Source of the DNA: Pohlia nutans
Lineage: Eukaryota > Streptophyta > Bryopsida > Bryales > Mniaceae
Length of the DNA: 64,000 bases
Direction of reading: 5' to 3'
Assembly: GCA_022496805.1 (NCBI GenBank)
Contig: CM040087.1
Span: 34,620,253-34,684,252 of the forward strand
Shown one piece after another: positions 23,516 through 34,553 of this stretch. The notes beneath the pieces are model-generated. The model saw nothing but the letters and a program-made list of their open reading frames with translations. It did no database searches and had not been told where the DNA came from. Each line of letters opens with the position of its first letter. Within the stretch, counting starts at the first letter, position 1. Both the position numbers and the translations under genes were made by a program.

Positions 23516-24098
23516 TTAACCCCTAAAGGACCGTAAGGCCCCCACGCGGCTTCTGGAATTAGAAAGTGAGGGAATTTGGGTTTTTGGGCTTTGAATTGTA
23601 AGATGAGCAACAAAGAGACCCTGGCTCTTTTTGAGAGCCGAATCTGTAGGTACTTCTTGATCGGAAATTCATCAAGTGAGCGATTTTTGGTGATTTTTTT
23701 GAGTTGCACGGTGGGTATCTAGGCGTCACTTCAGGCCCTCATATCTTCCTCCTCACACCTCCAAATTACTTGAAATTTTTTGCACATGTTTAAAATGGTG
23801 ATTTCTACTCACAGTAAAAAAATTAGAATTTTTGGAGCACTTTTGAACAATCCGATTTCAGCATATGTACAAAATACCCCAAACAAGTTCCATCAATCTT
23901 CTCAACGGTGACATTTTCTCAAAATTTGTGCGATTTTGTTGATCTTTTTTTCATAAAAAAGCTACGTAAGTCTTCTTCAGTTTCAACATTGCTGATTGTC
24001 AAAATTACCCCACACAAATGAGGAATTGAGCTTGCTACAAGAGCTAGTCAAGAAAACAAGAGCTAAGTTCAACACCCCCCCGGTCCTTTAGGGGTTAA
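23516..24098. mobile_element. piggyBac-like non-autonomous element (TTAA, about 580 bp)
   Basis: Left end TTAACCCCTAAAGGACCG, right end CGGTCCTTTAGGGGTTAA: a perfect inverted repeat flanked by TTAA on both sides. A minus-strand open frame at 23125-23709 overlaps it but crosses its boundary and shows no transposase features. Its right TTAA is shared with the next element. Confidence 0.8.
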
Positions 24099-24339
24099 CT
24101 CCAAAAGGACCATACCATACCATAGATTCATGGTTTTAAAATGACAAATTTAAATGATGATATTGTGAAATATATAATTCGGCTTGGACCAAATTTTCTA
24201 TCCCCAAAATTAGTGAAGAACATTGCATGTTTTGGTCAAAAAACAAACAAATTTGATCAAAAAGAAGTCTACATAAAACCTAATAAAAACTGTTAAAAAA
24301 ACATGAAGCCCCCTGATCCTCATGGTCCTTTAGGGATTA
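24095..24339 (-). mobile_element. TTAA-type miniature element, short family (type B), reversed
   Basis: Left end TTAACTCCAAAAGGACCAT, right end ATGGTCCTTTAGGGATTA. The interior is the reverse complement of the short family (GATTCATGGTTTTAAAATGA, GAAGAACATTGCATG, GAAGTCTACATA). It abuts the preceding element at a common TTAA. Confidence 0.75.
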
Positions 24340-24703
24340 CCCAATAAGAAGTGCATCTAACATCCTTTTTTGCTCTACTTCTACCTGTCTATTGAACTAT
24401 ACTTGGGTTGAATAGTGTGGTGGCATAGATTGTTCTCCTGTGGGGTCATGGGCTTGGAACTTTGGTGAAAGGTGTGGGAGCCATAGTAAGGTATGGAGAA
24501 TAATGACACTGCCTTGTTTTAAATTGTCTCCCAACTCGTCATAGACTAAATTTTGGTCTATTTATATTTCAATATGAGTTCAAGAGAAATTCAACACGAT
24601 TTTGCTAAAACTTTCTTTTTTTGGGCTCACTTTTTCAATAACTCTAATTCGATAATGGGAATCATCATCAGATGCTTGTTTGGATAATTTTAGATCAATT
24701 ATC

Positions 24704-25215
24704 TTTACCCCTTAAGGAACAAGTGCCCTAAATGGGACATTTTCAATATTGAATGTTTGGGTAGGTTTCCGTAGTGTCAATTTTTATCTTTATTATTATT
24801 TTATTTTTTTATAAATTATGTGAATTCGGTATGTTGATACAAAAATGGGGATTCAATTTTTGTTAGATTTCAACTTTGTAAGTGGAAGTTATGGAGAGAA
24901 TGAGGTTTTTTTGGGGGAAAATGAGCAATGCAAGCAGAGCTTAAAATAAACCTTGGAGATTATTATTTTGCATTTTTAATTGTAGGATCTCGCTTGAAAC
25001 TACCAAAAGAATGCATGGTTGAACTTTCCTTTGTAGAAATTGACTATATAGATTGCAAGTTCATAGTGTTTGAAGGGAAAAGATGAAATATGACAATCTT
25101 TTCTAAAAATTTCTAAACGTCTTTGGAGACATAGGAAAAAAATTTAAATTGGTCAAAAAATATTTTCTATTTTTTTAAAGTTCAAGTTGGTATTACCTAT
25201 CAAGAGCCTAAATAA
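24704..25215 (+). mobile_element. TTAA element, uninterrupted relative of 46987-48126
   Basis: Starts TTTACCCCTTAAGGAACAAG and runs parallel to the outer element at 46987-48126 (GGTAGGTTTCCGTAGTGTCA, GATACAAAAATGGG, GTGGAAGTTATGG, GTAGGATCTCG, ACTACCAAAAGAATGCATGG). Unlike that copy it has no insertion after GTAGGATCT, so it serves as the empty site. Its right end is degraded. Confidence 0.75.
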
Positions 25216-25286
25216 TAATTGATTGAAGAATAAAACATTTTATCTTTTAGTGTGCCTTAAAAAAGCATGAGATGAGTGTTCCTATA

Positions 25287-25648
25287 GATAGATAGAAACT
25301 CCGACCCTTCTACAAGGCCGGCGTGAATGAAGTGTCCGTTCGTATTGCCAATAATCCGGTGCCCACCGGACAAGGGGAAATTGGGACAATACTACTCTCC
25401 CCTTACGAGGATGGACACTACAGTGACACACTAAGCTACTACCTAGCTAGCCACTAGTGCCTTGAAGATACCGGACATGGTATCCCCCCAAAGGGCTTTG
25501 AGGTACCCATACAACAAAGTCCAAGGACCCCCCACCATAGTTGGGTGGACTATGGTAGTGAGCACCACGCCGGCATGGGGAATAGAACCCACAACCTCCT
25601 CATTGAGGGCTATGAGCCCCAACCACCAAGCCAAGGCCCGTGGTGCCT
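25287..25648 (-). mobile_element. tRNA-derived SINE with perfect target-site duplication
   Basis: On the minus strand the head carries an A-box-like TGGCTTGGTGG (plus 25623-25633) and a B-box-like GGGTTCTATTCCCC (plus 25577-25590), as in pol III SINEs. The 3' end is GGAGTTTCTATCTATC. The 14-bp sequence TGAGTGTTCCTATA flanks it exactly on both sides (25273-25286 and 25649-25662), as expected of reverse transcription at a nicked target. A truncated relative lies at 58745-58850. The open frames across it (25443-25667 and others) are accidental. Confidence 0.85.
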
Positions 25649-25714
25649 TGAGTGTTCCTATACTCATACATTAGTGTTTGTGCACATATGTCCTTATCAC
25701 TACACACCAAGAAC

Positions 25715-25858
25715 AATAGGGGTAGTCACTACAAAAGTTACTACCAACAAAGTAGTTAAAGATTGTGAAGTGGCAAGTGAAAAATGAAAGTAGTAACATG
25801 AAGTTTCATTCTTCACATGCCACCTCATAATCTTTAATCAGTTTGCCCCTATAGTGAT
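25715..25858. mobile_element. Foldback miniature element
   Basis: The two halves pair: TTAAAGATTGTGAAGTGGCA on the left against the complement of TGCCACCTCATAATCTTTAA on the right, with ATAGGGG and CCCCTAT near the ends. About 144 bp and non-coding, inserted 50 bp from the SINE. Confidence 0.6.
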
Positions 25859-26207
25859 TCTCCCTGATAATAAGAACAAGGAAATTAAACACATTTTTTT
25901 GATACATGTGCAAAAGGAGGCAACTTTAGATTACACTTGTGAAAACAACACCTTGCTGAATAAAAGTAGAAATTAACTTGATTTATATGGCTGTGAAGAA
26001 ATTTCTTTTATTCGCGACATAATAGCTCTAAGCAACAATAGCAATAGCTACCCTATGTTTGCATCTAAAGAGGCTGGACTTAATACTCTTCTAGACATTG
26101 GCAATGTTGGATGTTTCCAACACTTCAATTATCAAGCAGAAGTGGATTAACTCACAGCCAGCGAAAAGGCTTGGAAGGGTTTGATGAAGTTATGTTCACC
26201 AAGATGC

Positions 26208-26794
26208 TTAACCCCTAACTGCCCAACCATGCATATTTTGCATGATGTACAGATTTCATCCGTAGTTTCTCATCTGTCATGCACTTTTTGTAGTGTGATT
26301 TTTTTACTGAATTTTTTATGGGAAGTTAGCTTCATGTATGTGTGATCCGATTGAAAAGGAAACAATTTCTGAAAAAATTATACCTCATTTCGTGTTGCAG
26401 TGTTTCACCCAAAATTTGGAAGATTTTAGTCTAAAAGTGTTCTTGAAAAAAAAAACTCATAAAATCAAGCATCCAAAAAATCTCGAAAAATCACTACACC
26501 TAGAGTACTACATTATAAGCCATCACAACAAATTTCATCCCCACATTGTCAATCGAATTACATATCTTATTCGTAATCGAATTACAAAATAATTTTTTAT
26601 TTTATGTTTCAAAATATATAGAAAAATATCAGTGATAGCAATTGAAGATCTAACCGTATAGATTGAATCTAAATTTCAAAATGTATAACTTTCATTCGTA
26701 CACCAAGTTTCAAATATTCATGTTAGTTGCATTTTATAATGCATCTTTGCAAAACTGCCCAAATTGGACATAGGTGAGGACGTTTAGGGGTTAA
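26208..26794 (+). mobile_element. piggyBac-like non-autonomous element (TTAA, about 585 bp)
   Basis: Left end TTAACCCCTAACTGCCCAA, right end GAGGACGTTTAGGGGTTAA. The interior matches the nested element at 47259-47835 and, reversed, 60373-60951 (GTACAGATTTCATCC, TGTGATCCGATT, TGCATTTTATAATGCATC). An 84-codon frame inside shows no transposase features. Confidence 0.8.
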
Positions 26795-26797
26795 CCC

Positions 26798-27385
26798 TTA
26801 ACCCCTAAACGTCACAGCGTCCAGAAACTAGATGACGAATGATTTCAAAGCCTTCTCACGTTCTCATCAACGCTTGGATGATACTCATCCAATTTTTTGG
26901 AGATTCTTCACCAAGTTGTTGTCCTATCTAATGGCTGGATTTAGTCATACTAGAGTACATATTTTTCTAAAATTACAAATGTAGAAGTATGTCAAGTCGT
27001 TGACCGAGCCAAAATTGCATTGACTCTAGTTCAAAGTGGAATCGTGAAAAATGAGGTCATAAATTTAAGAAACACAAAAATTTCAAAGTATCACCACGTT
27101 TAAGAGTATCTCATTTCAAACTCATTCCAACAAATTTTACTCAAAAATTATTGAAATTTAGTTTGTAATCGAATTTACAAGGAATTTTTAATTTTAACTT
27201 TCAAAATTTATAATTAAATATTGGTGATTGTATTAGTGAATGGAACCGTACGGATGGAATCTAAAATTCAAAATCTAGAACTTTCATTTGTATATCAATT
27301 CCAGAATATTCTTCTAAATAGTAATTTATAATGCTTTTTCTCAAATTGTCAATTCCAGGGACACCCTGGTACGTTAAGGGGTTAA
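26798..27385 (+). mobile_element. piggyBac-like non-autonomous element (TTAA, about 588 bp)
   Basis: Left end TTAACCCCTAAACGTCAC, right end GGTACGTTAAGGGGTTAA. Only three bases separate it from the previous element. It shares its left part with the truncated copy at 20933-21060 and is distantly related to its neighbour (TTTATAATGC near the end). Confidence 0.75.
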
Positions 27386-27857
27386 ACGTCTCATGGGATT
27401 AGTATATATATATATATGTTGTCGTATTATTGAGATTTGCTACCAACAAGAAACTCTAAAATTTGATTCTTAATAGCTCACTAGAACTACATTGATTTGA
27501 ATTTCAACTTCTCTTCTGAACTCAAACCCATTAAAGGTGTGGATCCATTCCAAATACAACCAAAATACACTGTATTCTACTACCCACCACGGCACGTTCA
27601 GACATTTAGGAGTTAAATCTAGAGTAATGTGCATAGAATCTGGAGTCAACGTCTCAAAAAGTCAAAACAAGTATATATGTATATGAGCAGAGCTTCCATA
27701 AATTGGGGGATGTCCACAAGACCCATTTACAGTCGTGTGGCTACCCTAAGAAAGAGCTCCAAAAAATGGCAATCAATATGAAGCATGCAATTCTAAAAAG
27801 CAACACTTCTGCTTCACCGCCTGCTGTGGAAAAAACAATCAATCAGTCGGACATCAA

Positions 27858-30800
27858 CTATATAACAAAAATGTTTGGCGAAGGTTTGAACTTGCGCTTC
27901 AGCTTGGGATTTGCTTCCAGGACAATGGCGTACGTGTCGTCTTCCTCACAAGTGAGCCAACTGGCGGCTTCCGGGTTCTTCAGCAGCAATTTGGAGGTCA
28001 GGTAACCAGCAATGGACCAGGTTTGGTAAAGGCGTGCCTGCTTTCCTATGAAGCGGCCTTTCTTCGTGTCGTAGTATTCTGGCCATCTGTCACGGGAGAG
28101 ACGCTTCTCTGCAATCTCCACAGCTCTTTGTGCAAGGTCCGGACGGTTCATCTTGATGCAAGCCACCGTGAACTGCCACAGGAGCGTTGGCCATGAGCCT
28201 CCATTGTGATATGACCAAGCTCTGCACACGAATAACACGGAGAATTTGTCATCATGATACGCTTGCTCTAATACAGATTTGGCACATAAGGTTTTTTAAT
28301 GAATAGTAAACGACTAACCAAGCTAAAAAATCAATGTTTACTTTGGAAGCTAATAAAAGATTACACTGTTACTCATACCCCACATGTTTCATGACATAAG
28401 GTAGAGGGCTCCAAAACCAACAGGGTTCTAATTCCAAGAGATTCTAGACCATGCATTTATAAATCTAGGCACATCATAGAGCTCTTATTGGATGTTGACC
28501 AAAATGGTAAGTTATCTATGGTCTACCGTAGATTTAGGTTCTAGGATGATTATTGTGCCTAGATTCTCTTGGAATTAGAACCCTGTTGGTTTTGGAGCCC
28601 TCTACCTTAAATATGATTTGAGAGTTACAGTGTAATCGACTTTAGCTTCCAATGTAGGCAGTGTTTGCATAAAGACCAACGGAGAGGGACGAGAAGAGAG
28701 GCAGCTTCTTACGTGTTCTTTGGGTCAGCACCAGTTATGATGCGCCATTCATCTTCTGTGAGGGCTGGATAACAAATCTTCATCGGCATGGTAGCAACAA
28801 GGTCTTCCCACTTCGACTCGACAAGCTTCAGGATGTTTTCAGATTGCTTCTGGGTGGCCAAGCCGCTGCAGATGGACCACATGTTGCCCAGAGTGAACCA
28901 CCGGAAGTCCATGTGTGCAGGTTGCAGATTGCCAATGAAATAGCCTCCGCTGTCGGGCATCCAGTCCAGCAACCATTGAGACACCTGCTCTGGGTAGATG
29001 TTGAACTTATTGACGGCTTCGATGGAATACTCCTCCGTCTTGTACCGGTAGATCTCGTTCAGCTTGAGGATGTCTAACCAATAGTACTCTTGAATGTGGA
29101 AAGACAATGCGGCTAGCCTCGAGTTGATTTGCCGGATCAAATCTTGAGCCCCATCCCCTGGCAAAAGAATTTCCCGTGCACATCGCAATGCTTGATAAAA
29201 GAGAGCCTGCACAACATGGCAAATTGAAATTTCACAAGGTCACAAACTAGGTGTCTCAACCAATGGGCTAATTTTTACTGAAAAGAAAACCCAGCATACT
29301 ATTCTTTGAAATGAACACCTCAACCCCGGCTTCATGGTCCTCTTCGAAGAGCTTCATAAATGACAAATCCTACTTAGTGGAGTTGCGATGAGGCAGAACG
29401 ACTATACAGAAAGGGTTTGATCTTATTGACCATCGGTTTTTATAAATACAATAAGGTCCTCTATCTATACTTCAGATAGGACTTACATAAAACTCCAGGT
29501 CTGCAAGGCGGGTCCTCTATAGTACTTCTGTTGAGTAGGGTAAGCTTCAATAACAAAACTAAGGTAGAATCACCTAATCGTGACAGATTTTAGGAATGGT
29601 TTTCATTTCAGAGCACTTTTCTACATTAGTCATAGATCACGGATTTCAAGATAAAGTGTAATAATTAGGTACTTCTACCTTAAAGCCCAAAGAACAGAGA
29701 CCAAAATAGATGAAAGGAAAAGTAATGAACAAGATGATAATCACGTTACACCAACATATGCAATGGTTGTGAATTTTTGTTGTTGGTGGACGAACCTGAA
29801 TTTCAAGAGGATGTCCATGAATTCCCATGCGACGATCGATCATACAAGAGCCGTCAGTCACCAGAAGAGTAGGAAACATGTCAAAACCATCCGCTAGACA
29901 GACCTTGAGGATCATCTTTATGCCTGTCTGTACATCCACTCTGCCCTCCACAGATTTATCCCCTGTGCACTTGCCATATGCCCGCAAAAGAATGATCCAC
30001 CACAGACCTGTCCCAAACAACACATCTGAGTCAATCATTTGTATTGCCAAACATTCAACTGCTAAGAGAAGATTCAAAAGCATAAATCTTAATCCAAAAA
30101 TGCTTAATCGAACTTAAATGTATTTGCAAAAGTACCTGAATCAACTGGAGCAACGCGACCAATGGCAGCCTCCCCAAAATCTGGATCCAAAATCTCCTCA
30201 GTGCCATTCTCTTCGTTGCCATCAATATTGACTGTTCGGACCTTAAAACTCGCTGGCATCAACCCCTGCCCCGGGCTGTAGCAATCCACTGTCTTCTCCC
30301 AGCTCTATCAAACACACACATATTACCACACTGAAATCAGTCGGCAATCCATGGAGCTGACATAACAAATATTTATGAACAGATATCAACCAATTTGAGC
30401 GTTGATTTGGTTAGCTAACTTGCAAGGTAATTAATGGGGAGTTGAGATAGCTAAGTGATAACACTTGGTGCGAGCAGATTTAGCACTTCAAACTATTGGT
30501 ATAGGTATAGGTTTAGTTGGTTTACTTGTCCAAACTGTGGGTTAAGATAACTAGTGAAAATATTCATTGTTAGCAAATATTTGCTAACTGACACAACTAG
30601 GGCGGAGCGTACATTTAGTAACTAATTCCAATTAGCTAATTGAACGTTACTGGCATCCGATACTTAACTAATCTAAATTCTCCAGAAAACCTACGCATTC
30701 AACTGTACGAGGTGAGACATAGGGTTCCCGATTTTCAAATGCAGAATTTGATTGATCGTGCTGTTTACAAAATTTTCAAACGCCCAATATGGCCATCAAC

Positions 30801-31534
30801 TTTGCAACGGTGGCATTTTCTCATTTTGCCTCGGTTTTCTGATTGCGATACATCATTTTAAAGCTCTTGTTCTATACTACAAGATCAACAGTGTCGATTG
30901 TGGCAAACTGAAGTCATTTTCACACAAACAAATGATTTGCAGCGGGGGGTCCAATTTGAAAATACACAGTGGATGCTTCAGGGTTAAGCTGAGTTCCGTT
31001 TTCTCTTGCCTTTCGCATCAAATAGAAAGCAGGAATACATACCTGGAGCTGCAAGGTATGCAGGAGGAAGTTGCGGACAATCTCCGTCTCGCCCTTGAGC
31101 AGAAACGCAACAGCGGACGGAATGAAGTCGCGGATGAACACTTGATCGTAGTTCAACGGGTGCGGGTCCGTGGGATCGTTGGCCGCAATGGTGCCCACAG
31201 GCTCCCCGCAATACGTCACCACGGCATCCCGCAACAAGTTCCACGATTCTATCTCCAAAGCACTCTCGTCCTCTGTTTTCCTTCCTGTGGCATTCGAATG
31301 GACGAAACTGTAATCCCTGTCGATGATTGAAGTGACCTCTTCCTGCGCGACTTTTCGGGCTCGCTCCAACACACTCTCTTGCTCGCACTTGATGATTCTA
31401 CAGCCATGGAACGAGGGTTTCGAACGCAGCGAGACATGATTTAGGGTTCCGATAGGGTTTCGTCGTAATGCGATTCTACTACATTGCCGGCAGCCTGGAT
31501 GCGCTACCGAGGTAATGCCGACCAGTGAACTCAT
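27858..31534 (-). CDS. Alkaline/neutral invertase (glycoside hydrolase family 100)
   Basis: Hydrolyses sucrose to glucose and fructose at neutral to alkaline pH. Five exons, highest first: 31043-31534, 30136-30304, 29796-30007, 28713-29206 and 27858-28221, GT-AG throughout, giving 576 residues, within the usual 550-660. Family blocks in order: [129 protein letters not shown] with the Asp of the active-site region, QEYYWLDI, and [16 protein letters not shown]. The first 50 residues are rich in Ser, Arg and Cys and poor in acids, suggesting an organelle transit peptide; I cannot tell plastid from mitochondrion. The last intron carries a foldback MITE. Confidence 0.95.
28397..28609. mobile_element. 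MITE with near-perfect 47-bp terminal inverted repeats
   Basis: Left arm begins TAAGGTAGAGGGCTCC and continues through CCAACAGGGTTCTAATTCC; the right arm ends with the exact complement, GGAGCCCTCTACCTTA. The arms match over about 47 bases with at most one or two differences, so the insertion is young. It lies in the invertase intron 28222-28712. The superfamily is unclear because the flanks are palindromic (TAA/TTA). Confidence 0.8.
29283..29530 (+). repeat. Dispersed repeat in invertase intron (partner at 11640-11925)
   Basis: Shares ordered blocks with the eIF3h intron copy, strongest at AAACCCAGCAT and at GCGGGTCCTCTAT. It is non-coding and probably an old interspersed element. Confidence 0.45.
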
Positions 31535-32067
31535 ATCATAAGGCTAGAATACGATCGCAACTCCAAATTTCAATGCTGAAACACAAAACCCTGATCGCTC
31601 GTTCGAATTCAACACCAAAAAAGCGAAACCGGGTATGTTGAGAGAGCCAAAGAGATTGAAACAAACAGGGCGTGCGTGACGATGAATTGGTTGTTTGCGA
31701 CCATACAACTTGGATAGGGGAACAAATCAACTGGTGACTGTGGAAATGAAAGGTGGACTGGTCGGTGATGACTGATATTTGTTGCAGGAATTAACTGACT
31801 GTATGAATATCTGATTGCGCAAATTGGTGATGAGCTCCGTCAATCGATCTCCGCGGCCGTGATGGTGGCGTGGCGATCAAGGTGTGAATCCCGTGTGATG
31901 CTACGGAGCTGCCGGGCTGCAATCACGAGGAAGGAAACGTAGATTTCAGTTATCTTCGATTTTTGAAGATTTGAGGGGTGTTGAGACGTGGCGTATTGAT
32001 GTTCACATTGATGGACGGACTTTTGGGGAAATCATCCATCTATTATACGGAGTACAATACAGCATGC
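31535..32067. other. Invertase upstream region
   Basis: Presumed promoter and 5' leader of the minus-strand invertase gene, with higher GC than the surrounding intergenic DNA. No specific motif could be supported. Confidence 0.4.
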
Positions 32068-32385
32068 TTTGTCTCACTCGACCGTTCCGCGCTGGAATCC
32101 TTCGAGGAGACAACCCAAGCTCAATGTGCTCAACGGCACGGGTCCCACTAGTTTATATACAATGCAGCTCGGTTTGTCTCACTCGACCGTTCCGCGCTGG
32201 AATCCGTCAAAGAGACAACCCAAGCTCAACATTGTACTCAACGGCACGGGTCCCACTATTTATTATACAATACAACTCGGTTTGTCTCACTCGAACGTTC
32301 CGTGCTGGAATCCATCAAGAAGACAACCCAAGCTTAAAAACATTAAACTAAAGTCAATGTGCTCAACGGCACGGGTCCCACTAGT
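32068..32385. repeat. About 105-bp tandem repeat, three copies
   Basis: Three units start at 32068, 32173 and 32281, each opening TTTGTCTCACTCGA and containing GACAACCCAAGCT and CAACGGCACGGGTCCCACTA. Units differ by several substitutions and the third has an inserted stretch. Open frames run through it in two phases only because units repeat at near-multiples of three. Confidence 0.9.
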
Positions 32386-32404
32386 CAATAACATTCTTGA
32401 ACCT

Positions 32405-32814
32405 AAGGTGGTTACCCCATTCCCAACCGGATAAGAATTGCGGGTATGAGACATTGATATTATTTAGTATTATTACTTTTTAGAGTTAGGCAAGAAGAAA
32501 TAGATTCCATTACAAGTTGAAACATCATTTTTGGATGAAGAATGAATTAATTATAAATTTTCAAAGTTGATGTATGACACACGTCATATAGGTAGAGTTC
32601 TTTCTGTTTAAAGAGGATTTGTATTGCACATAGTAAAGATGCTTAAACCAACAACAACGAACCCATAACCACACTTGCATATACTAAAACCAACAAGAGA
32701 GAACCCATTACCACCTGTAACTCATGCTACAACCAACATCATTGGAGCATTGATTGCGAAAAGTACCCCTAGCTGTTGGTTTAAGGCGCCGGTTGGAAAT
32801 GGGGTAACCACCTT
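32405..32814. mobile_element. Miniature element with 26-bp terminal inverted repeats
   Basis: Left end AAGGTGGTTACCCCATTCCC, right end GGAAATGGGGTAACCACCTT, inverted with one mismatch over 26 bases. About 410 bp, non-coding. The superfamily was not determined. Confidence 0.7.
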
Positions 32815-33068
32815 ACAAGTATTCATCATTCTAGGAAATTATCCGCGTTGCCACAAGGATTTTTTTTAGCACAAAAATACCAATTGTTATCTCACCTTGT
32901 ACAATTGTCTTGAGTTGCGAAACGTGGATTTTTTTTGTGTAGAAGATAAACAAGGTATTTTACAGCGTTGTCTTTTTTAAAATCTTTTTGTTGTCTTCTT
33001 TTTTGAATTCTTTGTTGTTAATATTTTGAATTTGCTTCAACATTTCAAAAAAGAAGTAAATTAACCCT

Positions 33069-33976
33069 TTGAACCCCTAAAATTCTAAGCAACCATATTC
33101 TGGTTGTTCTACTTTTTGGGCAGCCTCCAAGGACCTCGTACTTTTAAAATTTTCAATGAAAATTTCAGTGTAGCTTCCAAAAACTACACTCTACATGTCG
33201 CACTTCGTTTCATGTCATTCCGATAAATATTGCATAAGTTATAAGCATTTAAAGTTTTTGAAGCAAGATCGGGCAGCAAGAATTTTTTTATTTTTTACTC
33301 TTTTTCAAAATTTCTTTTTTTATTCATGATTGGTTGATCTTTATCTACAAATAAAGCTTTAAATCTACGCATTTGGAGCAATGGGATAAAAGTTATGAGG
33401 AGATCTGTTTTTTGGACAATTTGGACAAAAAAAACTTTGAAGCTCATTTTTAAACTCAATTTTCAATATTTTTTAATGAAATAAAAGGCACTAGGTGAAG
33501 ATTTCCAAGTACAATATTCTCACCACTAAGATTGAAATTTTACAATTCCATGTCAAACTTATTAATGATTTTTTTTTCCTTTCACTTTGTAACCACTTGT
33601 AGTAATTGTTTTATGAAAAAATTAATATGAGCTTTTTTCTTACAAGATTTTATATTTTTTAATACTTAACTCAATTGTTGCCATTCAAAGAATTTCTAAC
33701 CCATTCAAAAAAAAGATATTAATTTCTAAAGTTCAAATTTGTCACCGGATTGAACCCAACAAATCTTTTTTTGCAACTTTGATCCTTATAATCTAAGAAT
33801 TTAATGGTCATTTTGCTCTCAAATTTTGTGCTCACATGAAAATTCAAGTTGGGTATTAGATCTTACGGTTAAATGATGAAAAAACTAAAAAACATATGAT
33901 TTCTTTTGCTACTTCCAAATGATGCGTTTTTCATAGTTTTTTTGTGAGAATACGGTCAAGGAATTTTAGGGGTTAA
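33069..33976. mobile_element. TTAA-type non-autonomous element (about 908 bp)
   Basis: Left end GAACCCCTAAAATTC (TTGA in place of TTAA), right end GAATTTTAGGGGTTAA. The interior is AT-rich and non-coding. Longer than the other members of this group, with a different subterminal sequence. Confidence 0.65.
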
Positions 33977-34019
33977 ATGAGAAACTATTGAATATTAAAT
34001 AGGCTACGGAAAAATGATT

Positions 34020-34553
34020 TTAAAGAGTTACAGACCAAGAGACCCAACCTGGGGAGACCTGGGCTCCATGTTTTATTTAACAATTTTGAATATGTTCTAT
34101 ATAGACTTCCTCTTGTTCAATTTTTTTTTATTTCAAAACTAATACATGCAATGATCTTCGCTAGTTCCGTCTAGTGATATAAATTTTGGTCCCATCTAAA
34201 TTATATTTTTCTACCTACTTTTGGAAAATCGTGTTTGAGGAAAGTTCGACAATCTTTAGGAAGCTCTAGCATGCTAAAAAATGAATCGATTTTGAAACCA
34301 CAAATTGCATTGGAATTGCAATCATGAATCGTGCTTCAACTTTATGATAAGTGAAAAAATAAAAAAATAAAATCATACAACAATTTAGATGGGACCCAAA
34401 TTTATATCACTAGATGGAACTAGCGAAGATCGTTGCATGTATTAGTTTTGAAATAAAAAAAATTGAACAAGAGGAAGTCTATATAGAACCTATTCAAAAT
34501 TCTCAAATAAAATATGGAGCCCATGTTGGGTCTCTTGGTCTGTAACCCTTTAA
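34020..34553. mobile_element. Foldback element with arms of about 180 bp
   Basis: The left arm (about 34020-34203) and right arm (about 34379-34553) are inverted copies of one sequence: ACAGACCAAGAGACCCAAC, TATATAGACTTCCTC, ATGCAATGATCTTCGC, GTGATATAAATTT. Each arm resembles the short TTAA family. The central 175 bases match parts of the larger foldback at 35970-38520 (GCTAAAAAATGAA, ACAAATTGCATTGGAAT). The exact ends are uncertain because the next element adjoins. Confidence 0.75.

Noticed and set aside
23125..23709. 194-codon minus-strand frame
   Set aside because: It crosses the boundary of the TTAA element 23516-24098, has no family features and is better explained as chance.
25577..25633. 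tRNA gene on the minus strand
   Set aside because: Only the A and B box motifs are present; the cloverleaf cannot be formed and the sequence continues as a SINE with target duplications.
25443..25787. Overlapping open frames on both strands
   Set aside because: They lie within the SINE and its flank; the translation reflects the tRNA-like head and not a protein.
32068..32385. Possible CRISPR-like array
   Set aside because: The units are long and adjacent without unique spacers, in a plant nuclear context; it is a minisatellite.
31971..32434. 126- and 121-codon frames
   Set aside because: They run through the 105-bp tandem repeat in two phases and simply repeat its translation.
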